DNA from: Arthrinium phaeospermum
Taxonomy: Eukaryota; Ascomycota; Sordariomycetes; Amphisphaeriales; Apiosporaceae
DNA: 64,000 bases
Assembly: GCA_006503535.1 (NCBI GenBank)
Contig: QYRS01000010.1
Span: 2,542,001-2,606,000, forward strand
Direction: 5' to 3'
Part shown: one piece after another, positions 44,993 through 55,919 of the stretch
Layout: every line of letters starts with the position of its first letter
Position numbering within the stretch: position 1 is the stretch's first letter
Program-made: the position numbers and the translations under genes
Notes under the pieces: model-generated
Seen by the model: the letters and a program-made list of their open reading frames with translations, nothing else
Databases searched by the model: none
Told to the model about the DNA's origin: nothing

Positions 44993-45643
44993 CTAGTAGG
45001 CGCTTCCGTAGTATCCACCAGCGCGGTTACTGTAGTAGCTGCCGCTGGAGGTACCGCCATAGCCGCGAGGGGCAGCGTCGTCGTACTCATCATCACTGTA
45101 GTCATCGTTCTGCTTTCCCTTGCCCTTGGGATCCTTGCAGCTGGAGCTGGAGTAGTGCTGGCCGGAGCGGGAGCTGGAGGAATGGTGGGTGCTCGAGGAC
45201 TGGCGTTGGCTAGAGGATGAATGCTTCGTGCCGCTGTCGTCACGGCTGCTGCTACCATGGGGACGCTGGCGGCGCTGGTAGCCGACGTTGAAGTCGCGGG
45301 CGCCCTGAGCGCTGCCGGCGTAGCCGTAGTCGGGGGTGCCACCGCTAGTCTTTCGGTCATTGGCGTACTTGTCGAAGCCGGCGGTGGTGGAGGAGTACTT
45401 GCCCGTGGCGGAGGGCTCCATAGTACTGACACCGGCGTAGCCGTCGAGGGTGTCCTGGAAGTTGGACTTCTGGCCAGGATAGTTGTACCGGCTGGGGTTG
45501 GGCAGGGTGTTCCGGTCGCGGTCCAAGGCGCGGTAGCCGCTGCTGTAGGTGCCATAGGCCTCCTCATTGCGGAGGGCCTCGTCGATGGGCGGGAGGTCCT
45601 TGTTGCCGCCACCTCCACGGGTCTTGCGGGTTTGCTTGCTCAT
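44993..45643 (-). CDS. Gly/Ser/Tyr-rich low-complexity protein, 216 aa
   Basis: Single exon from the ATG at 45643, preceded by a CT-rich leader and ATCACC. The N-terminus is basic (MSKQTRKTRGGGGNKDLPP). The middle has Tyr-Gly and Arg-Asp-rich stretches and a Ser/His/Gln tract ('SSSSQRQSSSTHHSSSSRSGQ'). The C-terminus has an acidic patch followed by a Tyr/Gly-rich end ('SSGSYYSNRAGGYYGSAY'). No signal peptide, membrane span or family motif; probably disordered. The long upstream in-frame extension lacks an ATG and is taken as 5' UTR. Function unknown. Confidence 0.7.
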   Translation of the reverse strand: MSKQTRKTRGGGGNKDLPPIDEALRNEEAYGTYSSGYRALDRDRNTLPNPSRYNYPGQKSNFQDTLDGYAGVSTMEPSATGKYSSTTAGFDKYANDRKTSGGTPDYGYAGSAQGARDFNVGYQRRQRPHGSSSRDDSGTKHSSSSQRQSSSTHHSSSSRSGQHYSSSSCKDPKGKGKQNDDYSDDEYDDAAPRGYGGTSSGSYYSNRAGGYYGSAY

Positions 45644-46780
45644 GGTGATTGACAAGGGAGAAGCAGGGGAAAGATGTGTGAAAGTGTAGAAGGATTGAGG
45701 TTGAGTAGTAGTAAATGATGATGTGTCACGAATGACACAGGAAATGGATGTGGGTTGATGTGTCTTCTGTAGGCGGTTGAGTCGAAAGCGAAAGTGAAAG
45801 CTTGTCGGATTGCCTGAAGGCTGGAGAGTTGTGGAGAGGAAAAGATCTCGAGGGAAGATGAGGTAGAGAAGGGAGGAATTTATAGGCAGAATCTGGGCAG
45901 TCGATGAGTGCTGCATTCAATTGAAGCATTGAATGGTTGGGAACCGTTCAATTAGGAACTAAGATAATCTACAGAACATCACCACGGATTCTTCACTTCC
46001 ATTTGACGCAACAGATGCACTTAGATCGTAAGATGTACGCCCTCCTTTAGAAACATATGAGTCTACAATGCGGTCTATTGCACTGCTCACGATTCTCTCA
46101 TGGTGTCATTGCCTATGCTGTTATTTACTAGCATGCTATAGTAGAGGTGCTCAAGGGCACGTGAACTAGCTTATGACAGCCACTGCGCGACTGAGCATTC
46201 AGCACGATTGATTCACAGCTGAGTATTATAGATAGACGTCTTTACTTGTCTCTCACAGATGAAGAGTAAACCCAGAACTTCATGTTACATCGGGGCTCCT
46301 GGTCCAGACTGAGTCGTGAGCTACTTGTACTGGGAACCCTGCTTATTGAACTGATAGTGATTCACGAAGTGCTGCCAGTTTGCTAAGGGGTCCACAAACC
46401 ATTCAAACTCCGTAGCACATGTACACAACAGATCGGCTATAGGAATCACTACATTATGCCAATCCTTCACAGAAGAAGTACATATCACCAGCAAGCAGCA
46501 CGCAATAGGGAAAATCAGATGTACCAGGGAAGTTTTCAATGCTCAGCTATCAAAACCGCTAATTATAGCAAGCCAACGATGAGACACCCAGGCCTAGTGC
46601 TAGAACACACTGTTTTCGTAAACCCCAGAACGCCAGCTCGTGATTCCATAATGTTCTTGGTCCGTATCTTCGTAGCATCTACAGCGAATTCGAGCGATCA
46701 GTCAGCAATTTGATTCCAACAGATACAGTTTTTGGCTGCTTACCGTGTAGGCTACTGTGTGAACAGGTGTATCTATCCAT
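45644..46780. other. Intergenic, no supported gene
   Basis: Promoter side of the Gly/Ser-rich gene, AT-richer than average. Short unsupported frames only (46321-46539 minus, 46456-46713 plus). Confidence 0.45.
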
Positions 46781-47086
46781 CTACGGTGCCCATTTAGGCT
46801 TCTTGGCAGCACCGTAGCCCGTAGAATACGCCGGGGGCTCCATGGCTTCATGCTTGGCGCCGCTACCGTGCGGGTTGTTCATCTTGTAGATGGGCAGGTC
46901 CTGTCCGGCCACGGCCATGCTGTGATCGCCGCGGTAGGTGCCGTGGCCTTTGTTGTTGTCGCTGGTGGCCTGTCCGAGGTTGGGGAGATCGTAGCCGCCG
47001 CCGGCGCCGCTGGCAGCATTGGTGTTTCTGTGGGCTGTGGAGTTCTTGATGCTCTTGTTGGCCTTGAGCTTGCTTGGTTGACCCAT
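46781..47086 (-). CDS. Small basic low-complexity protein, 101 aa
   Basis: The ATG at 47086 (AATATGGGT) opens 101 codons. The N-terminus is Lys-rich (MGQPSKLKANKSIKNSTAH). A Gly-rich middle includes 'GYDLPNLGQAT' and 'GHGTYRGDH', and the end is 'PPAYSTGYGAAKKPKWAP'. No known domain. The general style, with 'DLP', 'GTY' and a late 'MEP' block, echoes the neighbouring 216-residue protein on the same strand, so the two could be distant relatives or simply share composition. Unknown function. Confidence 0.6.
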   Translation of the reverse strand: MGQPSKLKANKSIKNSTAHRNTNAASGAGGGYDLPNLGQATSDNNKGHGTYRGDHSMAVAGQDLPIYKMNNPHGSGAKHEAMEPPAYSTGYGAAKKPKWAP

Positions 47087-47802
47087 ATTGGCGAGCGGGT
47101 TGAGGTTTAGTTGTATTCGTGGATGTGCTTCGTTATTGTTTCGGGTCACGATGGTGATTGGTCTTGCTGAAGAATATGACGAATGACCTTTGAGGCGTGC
47201 GGAATCAAACTTGCCTGTGTGCTGTTGATTCGGACACGGTGAGCGAAATGCACTCTGCAGCAGATGGAGTAAATTTATAGCCAGACTTTTGGAGCTCCAA
47301 GGTACGATACATTCAATGCAGTTATCTCAACAGAAACGATTGAAGTGAAAGTCAGTTCCATTGATGCATCATTAGCATAGCTGGCCCGTCAAACTCTGGT
47401 GTTTGGCCACCAGAGCCTCTACACAGCGGTCACTTACATGGCATGCACCACAGCTCATCCATTGCCAGTACAAGTAAACTGAACTTCACGTCTTCATCAC
47501 CAAGCTTTCATAATCTAGACCATTGTGACACATCAAGTCTACCGACCCAAGACCATGCGTACTCGTGGTATGCTTGGCGGCTGTTCAGTCGCTTTCGCTC
47601 GACGAGGGGCTTCAACCAGTAGGCATGTTTACATAGCCCAGCTCATATAACATGAATAGCAATGATGTGCTTTCCCTTAGCCACGTGAAGTCTTTAGCGG
47701 TGCATTACGGGAATGGCCCAGTCTCCCTGGTCAATCACGACAGTCTCATTCAGCTACCAGAGACGCCGTGCCCTGCCGTTTAGTGACGAGTCAAGGTAGC
47801 AG
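47087..47802. other. Intergenic, no supported gene
   Basis: Promoter side of the small basic gene on one side and the missing 5' portion of the oxygenase relic on the other. I could not recognise upstream exons of the relic. Confidence 0.45.
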
Positions 47803-48063
47803 GTGCGACATGTCTATCCTGACTATGTCGGGGAGACTTTGGCTGTCAGGCAAAGGGAAGGTCAAAGGTTTTGGTACTGGAGTGGTATGACCCCGAAAGA
47901 TGTTTTGCTATTCCAGTTTTTCGACAGTCAGCAGGGGGTTGGTGCGAATGGTCTTCGCTATCCGCAATGCGCCCATGGGTCATTCGAGCTGAGGGAAGAC
48001 GGATCAGAAACATTTACTAGGGTCAGCATAGAAGTACGGTGTCTTGTGGTGTGTGAGTTGTAA
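47803..48063 (+). pseudogene. C-terminal stump of a CmcJ/GA4-desaturase-like protein
   Basis: The plus frame reads 'RHVYPDYVGETLAVRQREGQ', then 'RFWYWSGMTPKDVLLFQFFDS', 'GLRYPQCAHGSFEL' and 'SIEVRCLVV' to a stop at 48061-48063. These blocks match the C-terminal quarter of the fungal CmcJ-like/GA4-desaturase family (proteins of about 270-330 residues linked to cephamycin methoxylation P8-like chains). It starts with no ATG, right after an AGCAG that looks like an intron acceptor. The first three quarters of the protein are not recognisable upstream. A truncated gene copy is the simplest reading. Confidence 0.65.
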
Positions 48064-48592
48064 GTTCAACCACTCCAAATGTTTTGTCTAGACCTGTTAA
48101 CAGTGGAGTATGATAACGACATACAAAGTGAGCGACTATCTTACAAAACTTCCCTCCAATTAAGTTCTACCAACTGGTAGCCAACAACACGATGATGCCG
48201 ACGGGTACAGCCGGAATGGAGGTGGCGGTCTGCATACAGGCACATGTAGGCAATACTCCTCATGCATTGGGTTGGTTATGTCATGCAACCATTTCGATTT
48301 GGAAGGCAGGAAGTAAGCATACCCCGCTTTCGCTGATAAATGCATGCATACGATGCAGCTTGGCTGTGGTGATCCCAGCTGAGTGTAAGCATTTGGGGGC
48401 GGGAAAAATTGGACTTATTGTCTTGGCCCTCGGCTGCCTGAGGTCTCGTAAACATTCGACGACACCCAATTCCCAAAGTCATGTCGCTCTTTTTGTCGCT
48501 CTTTTCCTCGTCCACCCCCCTATGGTTTACCGCCATTCTTGCTTTCCGCATACTTTTGACCAAGATCCCGCTCCCATGAGACAATAACCATA

Positions 48593-51500
48593 ATGGACGA
48601 GATCGATTCTGAAACCGACACGCCATGGAGGCAGCGCGAAGTCCCAGACGTGGACTCACCGGAATTCCAAAAGCTGATATCATTGACGAATCGTTCAAGC
48701 TTTGAGCCCAAGGGATATTCGTGGGAAGATGCGCCTAATCCCGAACCGTGGTGCGCTTTCGGCGATTGGGGCACGACGGCGCTGGTTGGTGCTTACGGGG
48801 ACCTGATTCAGTTCGGGGCCTTTACTGGCCTTGGTCAATCCGGGCTTTCCACCGTCGATCGCAATGGTAGCATTGAGCCATATTGGGTCATAGGACGAAC
48901 GACCCAGTTGATGGAATGGGCCGAGGGTATGGGGGGTTTTGGCAAACATTACGGACTGCATGTCTACCAAGCGTTGCCGGAATCCCCGCCAGGGTCTCCC
49001 TCCCCTCCAGGTTCCCGGCCAGAGTCCACTTCGTCAGACTCCTCGGCCTACTCAGTTTCTTCCTCGAGGAAAGCAAAGCGCATTCTAAAGCGCATTCTCC
49101 CCCCCAGCAAGCTCCCTGAGCTTCAATGGGTGAACTACCGATGGCCGAGGTTTAAGACACACGGGGAGCTGGAAACCACGACTCAGTGGCTAGTCCATGA
49201 TGGACTGGTCTTGCAACAGACTCGACTTTCCTACTCTGGCCCGGACAGTATCAACCTGGGAGTTCGCGTGCCGTTTGGCAACGATACCATGGACATCCGC
49301 GACCTTGATCATGTTGATGCGTCCTACCCATTCAATGTAAAATACAAACAAACACTTGGACCCAACCAATACAGTTCGATCTTTACCCATGACCCGCCCA
49401 GCCACACCAACTTGCCGTGGTCTACTCCCGAGTCAATGGCAGTTATTACATCTATAATGCAGGACGGGAGGCTCGTTCGATGGAGAGAACCTCCCGAAGT
49501 ATCCCCGCTGGGCTCCCAGGCAAGCACATCGGAACATGCAACCCCTGACCTGTTTTGTAATGTTCAGTTAGGCGCAGAGACAACCCGTTCTACGGAGATA
49601 GTGGTTGCCTACAAATTAATGGTCTACCCAACAAGCAGAGACCATCCCTGGGCTCGCTTTACCATACCTGCTGATGATATGGATGTCAGTGGGATATTAT
49701 CTAAAGAGCCTCAATCCCCAGACTCATTGCGCCTCTCCGGCCTTGAAGACAACGCCAGTAACGACATTCCGCTCAAAGGGTTACCAGAAACGCCACAAAC
49801 TGCATCGGGTCACATCGAGTTTGTGGTTCGTAGGCAGTTGGAACATATCATTTCCAACTGTGCAATCCCGCTGTATAATACCCATATCGACAACGAACCT
49901 TTCAGCATTGCCATGAAAAGGATTGACGAGAGTCTGATGGAATCCGACGACACACAATCACATACGCGTTACTTTGATTCTACTTACCCAGTTGCTTTGA
50001 CTTGTGGAGACATGTCATTCCACCGAGTTTCTGGATCAGCCAGCTTGTGAGTCAGCTATGTCACTAAACACACATTTCAGCACGTCGCCTGGTTTAGTAT
50101 CTAACTCGGTCACAGTTTTGCTTTCGCTTTCCTTGTCAAGATACAGGGCCGTCTTAAAAACCCGAGATACCAAGAGGACCCATACGTACGTCTCCTATCG
50201 GATAGAATCAAAAGGATCTGTCGGGGCCATATCAACTGGCTCTGCAGATGGGCAAAGAGAAGGTCCGAGACGAAGGTCGAGGAAGGGGTTGAAAAGCAGG
50301 TCGAGAAAGGCTTTTGGGCAAATTACTGGGTTTCTGGCCAGCCGATTGAGGGTGGCGACAGTGCCACATGGGTCCCCGAAGACAGCCTTCTCGATACCGC
50401 ATTCCAGCTCATCAAGATTGACGACTACGCCTCGCTCGATCCAAAATTCGGACGCATTGCGAGAATTTCAATAGGTTACTTGATCGCCCAATGGATGATC
50501 GATGTAAAGGAGAAAGAACATCGCAAATCCTTTGCATGGCCTCATGCATTCGATAACCTCCACAGCTTCCGTTTGGATGACCACGTATGGATATGGCGGG
50601 CCCTCAAATCGACAGCTAACTCGGAAATATCATCCTATCTTAAGGGCATAGAAGCATACAAAACACTGGAAAAGGTATTCTCTTACCGGGATGTACAGCG
50701 AGAAATCCTACGTCATTTCACCACGCGAAATGAAGACATATCCGGAAAGAGGATGTTGGCAGTGAGTCGGTCTTGTCGAGAGACTAGATTTCTTCTCCAC
50801 GCCCGGGACACTGTTCTCTTCCACTCCATTGACTGGGGCTTCCCCCTGGAGGATCCCGCGTTTCACGATTTTTGGACCGAGACCATCGAGGCCCAGAGTC
50901 GCCATGACGAGAACCACGAAGACCAATGGGACAATTCCTTACGATATGCCTTGGCGGTGGCAATGGGATGCAGAAACCAGAGCCTCAACAAACGAACACC
51001 CCAGGAGCTCCTCAAAACTTCCCTAAGAACATTGTTGGACAGCTCCAGCCCAAACGGGCTATTTGCCGGGCAACTGGATGCCACCACGAAGAACCCCATA
51101 TGCTTCCTCAGAGAGGAGGACCGCGATTTCCATTTCCACTGTACCTTTGAGATACCATACATCCTGCTTGTCAACGCATCCCGGATCACGGAGCCCCGCA
51201 ATGAAGATGCTCAAAAGCGTCCGAAAACCGAGGTCATCATCAGTACCACCCCAACCCATGGTTATGCGGGGGCTCCCGACTTCTTTGGTATCAGAACAGA
51301 CCATTTCAACGCCGAAGGAAACAACAACCTTATCGCGCCCGGCTATCAAGTTGCCGCAGGCGTTCCGGGCCAGATGCTAAGACCGCTTAGGAGACCCGCA
51401 GTCTTCAAAAAGCGTCAGCCCTTCTACCACTTGATAGACTCCACCAACATCGTGGAGATCGAAGAGGAGTGGCTGTACAACTACCCTGCTTTTCTCAACG

Positions 51501-52573
51501 ACCGCTCCATATCCACGGGGAGGGACGCCAACTCACTGATGATGACTTACTTACTCGAAGGTATTGATCTGCGCGAAGCGTTGAAATCAACACTGTCCTC
51601 CCATCCGGAAACAATCTTGACAATCGTGCAGGAGGACGAAGGGCTGAAAAAAGCGCTATCCGTAAGCGCGACAGACTACACGCCGGAGCGCCGTCGGATC
51701 ATGGCGCAGATGATCCTGCACATCTCCAGGGACCCGTCTCTCAAGAAGAGTACCACTGGCTCCGTCGAAGGCACCCCCCAAGCCGACCCACGTTTGCGAG
51801 AGGTGTATGAGCTGTTACACCCTGTTCTTCTCGAGTTCGAGAAGATCGCCGAATTCACGCCCGAAAAACACGATACCGTTCATGGCACACCGCCAGCTGT
51901 GGCGGACACCCCTCGGAGAAATTTGGTTACTCAATCGTCTACCAGGTCCGAGCGATGGTGGCACACAGGCCGCACTCAGAGTAGCCCCGAACCTGGTTCG
52001 ACGCCGGGCAAAGCGACCGAAAAGATCTCGGGTCCCGAAGATCCCGGGGCCCCGGCCGTGGAAGAGCTCATAGAGTACCACGAGATGAGAGAGCGACTAA
52101 AGACCATCATGAGGCAGAACATCGGCGTTTTCGCCGCGATTGGGCTCAAGGTCTCGGCCTTTCCCGATCAAGTGGCGGCCATTCTGGACGAAGATAACGG
52201 CATGTTGGCCCGGATCCTGTTGAGCAACAAGTCGCTATACAAAGAACTCGAGACAGATATAAAACGGAAAGTGGAAACGGATCGCGCATACGCCAGGAGA
52301 TTCATCGATACCTGGAGAGCCTTCTATCCACCAACGACAATGCCTCGACTGCAGAGAGGCATCCTGATGATACTGGGCTACATCAACGCGACCAAGGTCC
52401 AGCAATCGACCCGGCGTCCGCTATGCCGCTCAGTGTACCGGATAGAGTCGACTTCGACAGCCATTGCGGCGCATTTGTCTCGGATACGAGTAAGAAGCTG
52501 TCTCAGGGACGGGGCCAGAAAGCCCAGGACTCCGAGTATAACGAATACGCCGGACGGATCATCCCCAACATGA
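48593..52573 (+). CDS. Large protein with C-terminal CorA-like module, 5' part (before apparent frameshift)
   Basis: Exon 1 is 48593-50046 (ATG context ATAATGGAC) and exon 2 begins at 50116. The 69-bp intron (GTGAGT..CACAG) joins 'SGSAS' to 'FFAFAFLVKIQGRLKN'. Exon 1 has an ordered N-terminal domain ('WCAFGDWGTTALVGAYGDLIQFGAF') and a Ser-rich linker near residue 140. Exon 2 is a long helical region with 'VWIWRALKST', 'EISSYLKGIEAY' and a Pro/Ser-rich segment, then 'RLKTIMRQNIGVFAAIGLKVS'. Good coding sequence runs to 'MILGYINATK' near 52390. The frame then turns into low-quality text and stops at 52571-52573, while the protein clearly continues in the +1-related frame. Likely one gene with the following feature (about 1870 residues in all), broken by a single-base deletion or a sequence error. 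No catalytic motif in this part. Confidence 0.65.
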
Positions 52574-54363
52574 GCCTGTGGCACGAAGTCCTGAAGAAAC
52601 CGCGCGAGCCCAAGAAGGCGAAGAAGCGGTTCGTCTGGCTCACGGACGCCAACCCGACTACGGCCTTGGTCTGCTTCCTGGGAAGTCCGCAAGTGGAGCG
52701 GGACCCCATGAACCTGTTCTTCGATCGCCACTCGGACTACGAGCTGTTCTTCTTTGACGACACGACGCCGCACTTGAACACGTGGGAGACGGAGCTGCAC
52801 ATAAGCTTTTACCAGATCCTGCAGCGCGGTCAAACCCCGCCTACTGGAATTCCCAAGCTTTTCCGGGCCACCTTCCTCGGCAAGGAGTCGTGTGAACTGA
52901 CCAAGGCGTCAATGGGGTTCCGGTTCTTTGGGGACTTCTTCGACCGCTATTGGACCTGCCATTTCATCGAGTACCTGCCTTCGGACGGCTCCGAGAAATT
53001 TTGGAATTTCCCCTTCGATAGCTCCAACTCGAGATCAACCATCAACGGGGAGTGGAGACAGCGCAAGGTGCTTGAGCTGTACCTATTCGAGCGGATCGTG
53101 GACAGGGTGGTCAGCAGCACCCGGGAGATCTACGAGCTGGTGCGGCAGGAGCTCGGCGTGGGCGGCGAGACCTTCTCGGTGGTGGCGCTCTACCTCGACA
53201 GCGACGACTACTTCTCGTCGAGCGAGCACTGGCAAAAGTGCCAGGAGGCGCTGCAGGTCATCGAGGACCAGCTCGAGCACATCGTGACCGAGATCGCCAA
53301 GTGGGAGTCGCGGGAGCGGTCGCGGGGCCAGGAGAAGCCGCGCTGGACCCGGCGCGACGAGCGCAAGTACAGCGGTGCCATCAAGAAGCGGCTCGGTGCT
53401 TGCAACAGCATGGTCCGCGACCTGCGCCGGCTCAAGGCAGACATCACGGTGCGCAAGCAGCTGCTCATCAGCCGGCAGGACCAGATCCGCAACGACCTCA
53501 GTCTCAACAGCGCCGAGAACATCCGCTTCTTCACCTACGTCACCGTCGTCTTCCTTCCGCTCGGCTTCTCGGCGAGCATCTTCAGCATGAGCGAGGTGCC
53601 CGACGGGCAGCTGATTGGGGAGATGGCCATCGTCGCGGCCATTGCCCTCATCCTCACGGCCGTCGCCCTAGCCACGTACGGCATGTCCCGCAAGCTCCCC
53701 AATATGTCCAAGAATACGGTCAAGAAGAGTCAACTGGTCAGAAACAGCAGGAACCGTGATAACCCCGACGAGGCCGACAACTCCGCCGACCGTACCACGG
53801 CGGCGCAGATCGCGAAGAAGAAGACCATCTGGTTTATCTGGTTCTGGCTGACCTACGTATTCGTCGAGAAGCCCCTCGGTTGGGTGACTTTGGGCCTCGA
53901 CGTCATGGATCAGACCAAGTGGAACTGGGTGTCCGTCTTCAGCATCGCGGTGGCGCTCTGCCTGCTGCCCTACTGCCTCTTCGTGTGCATTGTCCGAGTC
54001 CTTGCCTACAACGCGATGGATCTGGTGCGACTTTTCTGGGGTAAGTTTCCCCCTGCATACATGAGCCGACCGGCGCGAGGTGTCCTGTTGAGCAACGCCA
54101 CTGACCTTGTGTTTGCAGACAAACTGAAGTCCCGGCTTCCAGACGCCCCGAACCCCAGCAACGACGACTTCCGTGGCGTTATGGGCTTGCTTTTGAACCC
54201 GGACAGCAAGCGCATTCGGCCTTTCAAATCCAAACCCAAAAGACCCGACCCGAGAAAGGAAAAGGAAGAAGCTGATACCCCCGTCTCCGAGCAGCCGAAG
54301 CTTGGCCAGGTAGAAGTGAAGGAAGTAAGAGTTCCTCCCTTGGAACCCGAACCTTGTGTTTAG
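52423..54363 (+). CDS. CorA-like Mg2+ transporter-type membrane protein, 3' part
   Basis: The frame opens upstream of the ATG at 52423 ('GPAIDPASAMPLSVPDRVDF'), so the ATG may be internal. The chain has a soluble alpha/beta region ('FVWLTDANPTTALVCFLGSPQ', 'FFDDTTPHLNTWETELHIS'), a long coiled-coil region ('ALQVIEDQLEHIVTEIAKWES', 'MVRDLRRLKADITVRKQLLIS') and then the CorA-like membrane entry 'FFTYVTVVFLPLGFSASIFSM'. A second span follows, then two more near 'KKTIWFIWFWLTYVFVEKPL' and 'VSVFSIAVALCLLPYCLFVCI'. The canonical CorA GMN motif is absent, as in many fungal relatives, so transport is unproven. A 78-bp in-frame intron (54041-54118; GTAAGT, CTGAC branch, TTTGCAG) probably splices 'LFW' to 'DKLKSR'. 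Stop at 54361-54363. Confidence 0.75.
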   Translation: MPLSVPDRVDFDSHCGAFVSDTSKKLSQGRGQKAQDSEYNEYAGRIIPNMSLWHEVLKKPREPKKAKKRFVWLTDANPTTALVCFLGSPQVERDPMNLFFDRHSDYELFFFDDTTPHLNTWETELHISFYQILQRGQTPPTGIPKLFRATFLGKESCELTKASMGFRFFGDFFDRYWTCHFIEYLPSDGSEKFWNFPFDSSNSRSTINGEWRQRKVLELYLFERIVDRVVSSTREIYELVRQELGVGGETFSVVALYLDSDDYFSSSEHWQKCQEALQVIEDQLEHIVTEIAKWESRERSRGQEKPRWTRRDERKYSGAIKKRLGACNSMVRDLRRLKADITVRKQLLISRQDQIRNDLSLNSAENIRFFTYVTVVFLPLGFSASIFSMSEVPDGQLIGEMAIVAAIALILTAVALATYGMSRKLPNMSKNTVKKSQLVRNSRNRDNPDEADNSADRTTAAQIAKKKTIWFIWFWLTYVFVEKPLGWVTLGLDVMDQTKWNWVSVFSIAVALCLLPYCLFVCIVRVLAYNAMDLVRLFWGKFPPAYMSRPARGVLLSNATDLVFADKLKSRLPDAPNPSNDDFRGVMGLLLNPDSKRIRPFKSKPKRPDPRKEKEEADTPVSEQPKLGQVEVKEVRVPPLEPEPCV

Positions 54364-54678
54364 ATGCCGTTTTAGTAAACTTTGGCTTGGAACTTGGTAC
54401 AACTCAATTACCTTCGATCACGAACTACCCTGCCTCAGAATCGGGAATGTGCCAAATGCAGGGGTCGAGAACTAGTCACTCCACTTAAAGCAAGGGGTGG
54501 CTCGTCACCTCTCGGCATATTAAGTGGGTTTCACCAGCTTATGGAGCAATGCACTTGGTGCCACCTCTTCCTTTCCTTTTCCTTTTCCTCACCCAATCCA
54601 GCCACATCCAGACGCACGACACGACTCATGCAGCCCGTCCCCAAACCCACAACCGCCACCACTACACGTACAACCACA

Positions 54679-55077
54679 ATGAGCAGCACCAACCCTCCCG
54701 TCAAGGTCACCACCTACCCGGTCCCCGCCGGCGGCCGCCCCCTCTGGGGCCCCCTCATCTGCGGCGCCGTCATGTACTGGTCCGCGCGCCCGGGCCTGAT
54801 CGAGCCCGGCTCCTGGCTCTACGACACGGTCCTCTCGGGCCACCACCCGACCGCCTACAACGCCGCCTGGTGGGTCCAGAAGTCGCTCTTCTACTTCTTG
54901 TTCGGCGCGCACGCCGTCGAGACCGTCGCGTTCGCCGTGGGGCCCCTGCGCAAGCACGGCGTGCCCCTGTTCGGGGCGGCTTGGTTCCAGTGGGTTGTGG
55001 GCTGCTTCGTCGGCGGTGTCTTCACGACGAAGTATTTCGAGGAGGTGGTCAAGGCGAAGGAACGGGGCCGCAAGTGA
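54679..55077 (+). CDS. Small membrane protein, DUF4499/TMEM254-like, 132 aa
   Basis: Single exon from the ATG at 54679 (ACAATGAGC), downstream of a marked pyrimidine tract (about 54563-54590) typical of fungal leaders. An in-frame ATG at 54628 is an alternative start. Membrane-type segments lie at 'PLWGPLICGAVMYWSA', 'WWVQKSLFYFLFGAHAVETVAFAVG' and 'GAAWFQWVVGCFVGGVF'; the tail is basic ('KAKERGRK'). The pattern of a WW-x-LFYFL-x-GAHAxE block followed by LRKHGVP and an FVGG block matches the DUF4499 family that includes animal TMEM254. Function is unknown in fungi. Gene is very GC-rich. Confidence 0.75.
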   Translation: MSSTNPPVKVTTYPVPAGGRPLWGPLICGAVMYWSARPGLIEPGSWLYDTVLSGHHPTAYNAAWWVQKSLFYFLFGAHAVETVAFAVGPLRKHGVPLFGAAWFQWVVGCFVGGVFTTKYFEEVVKAKERGRK

Positions 55078-55919
55078 GCAGGGACAGCGAAAGGGAGATG
55101 AAGATTCGAATCAAGGGTGAAGGGGGCCTTCGGAAGGGAGTCCGGCAGATTCTGAGACCAGGCTAGCAACTTACACATGCCTGTGGCTGGATACTCTGCT
55201 ACTGCAGAAGTTAGCTTGCAAGATTCACGAAGTGTATCAAATCTCTATTAGTCAGGACACCTCGTGTCAGAATATGGTTTACTATCGTATGAACAATCAC
55301 AGGCCGCATCTACCGACCCCGAACTACCTCTCACTCATTGGTGCCATCTTAGAGGCAGGTCCCCAGCCCCCTATATACTTTTCTACGACCAGGTTCCTTT
55401 CATCGAAATTGTAGACTTTCAATCCCAAAGCTTGTGGTTCAACTCGGAAACCACATCGCCAACCGCTCAGTTTCCGATTGCCATGTCACGTAATCGTATC
55501 TGTCTTTTGATATCATATTTGTTTCACGGCCTTCTGATGTCTGGCAACAGGGGCTTACTAGCAACACAACTCGCTTTCTTCCGTTTCTTCGCCTTTGCCT
55601 TATCCTGGGCAAGATTCAAGTATGTAGGGTGATCGTCTGGCCATGCTGGCGGCCATCCGGTCCGGCTCCATCTAACCAACAGCGAAGTGGGATGCTGAGT
55701 TCCTCCGGCTAAAAGAAACCATGTGGTGCCAATAACATGTTGGCGTTGGGTCGCCGGCTGCATGTGGTGCACATCCATGCATACATCCACCTCGCTTGGC
55801 CGGCGAATGGCAACCCGAAACCCCCCTTCGACCCCGCAGAATTCGCCAAAAGCCCCATCGACCATTTCTTGCCTTGCATCACTTGGGCTGTTTTGTCTGG
55901 CATACGCCAACCTCTCACA
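55078..55919. other. Intergenic, no supported gene
   Basis: Promoter side of the methyltransferase-like gene. A minus-strand frame at 55524-56213 overlaps that gene antisense and has no motif. Confidence 0.45.

Noticed and set aside
44857..45618. 253-codon Ala/Thr/Pro-rich minus frame
   Set aside because: Alternative frame of the Gly/Ser-rich gene created by biased codons; the frame with the good start context was preferred.
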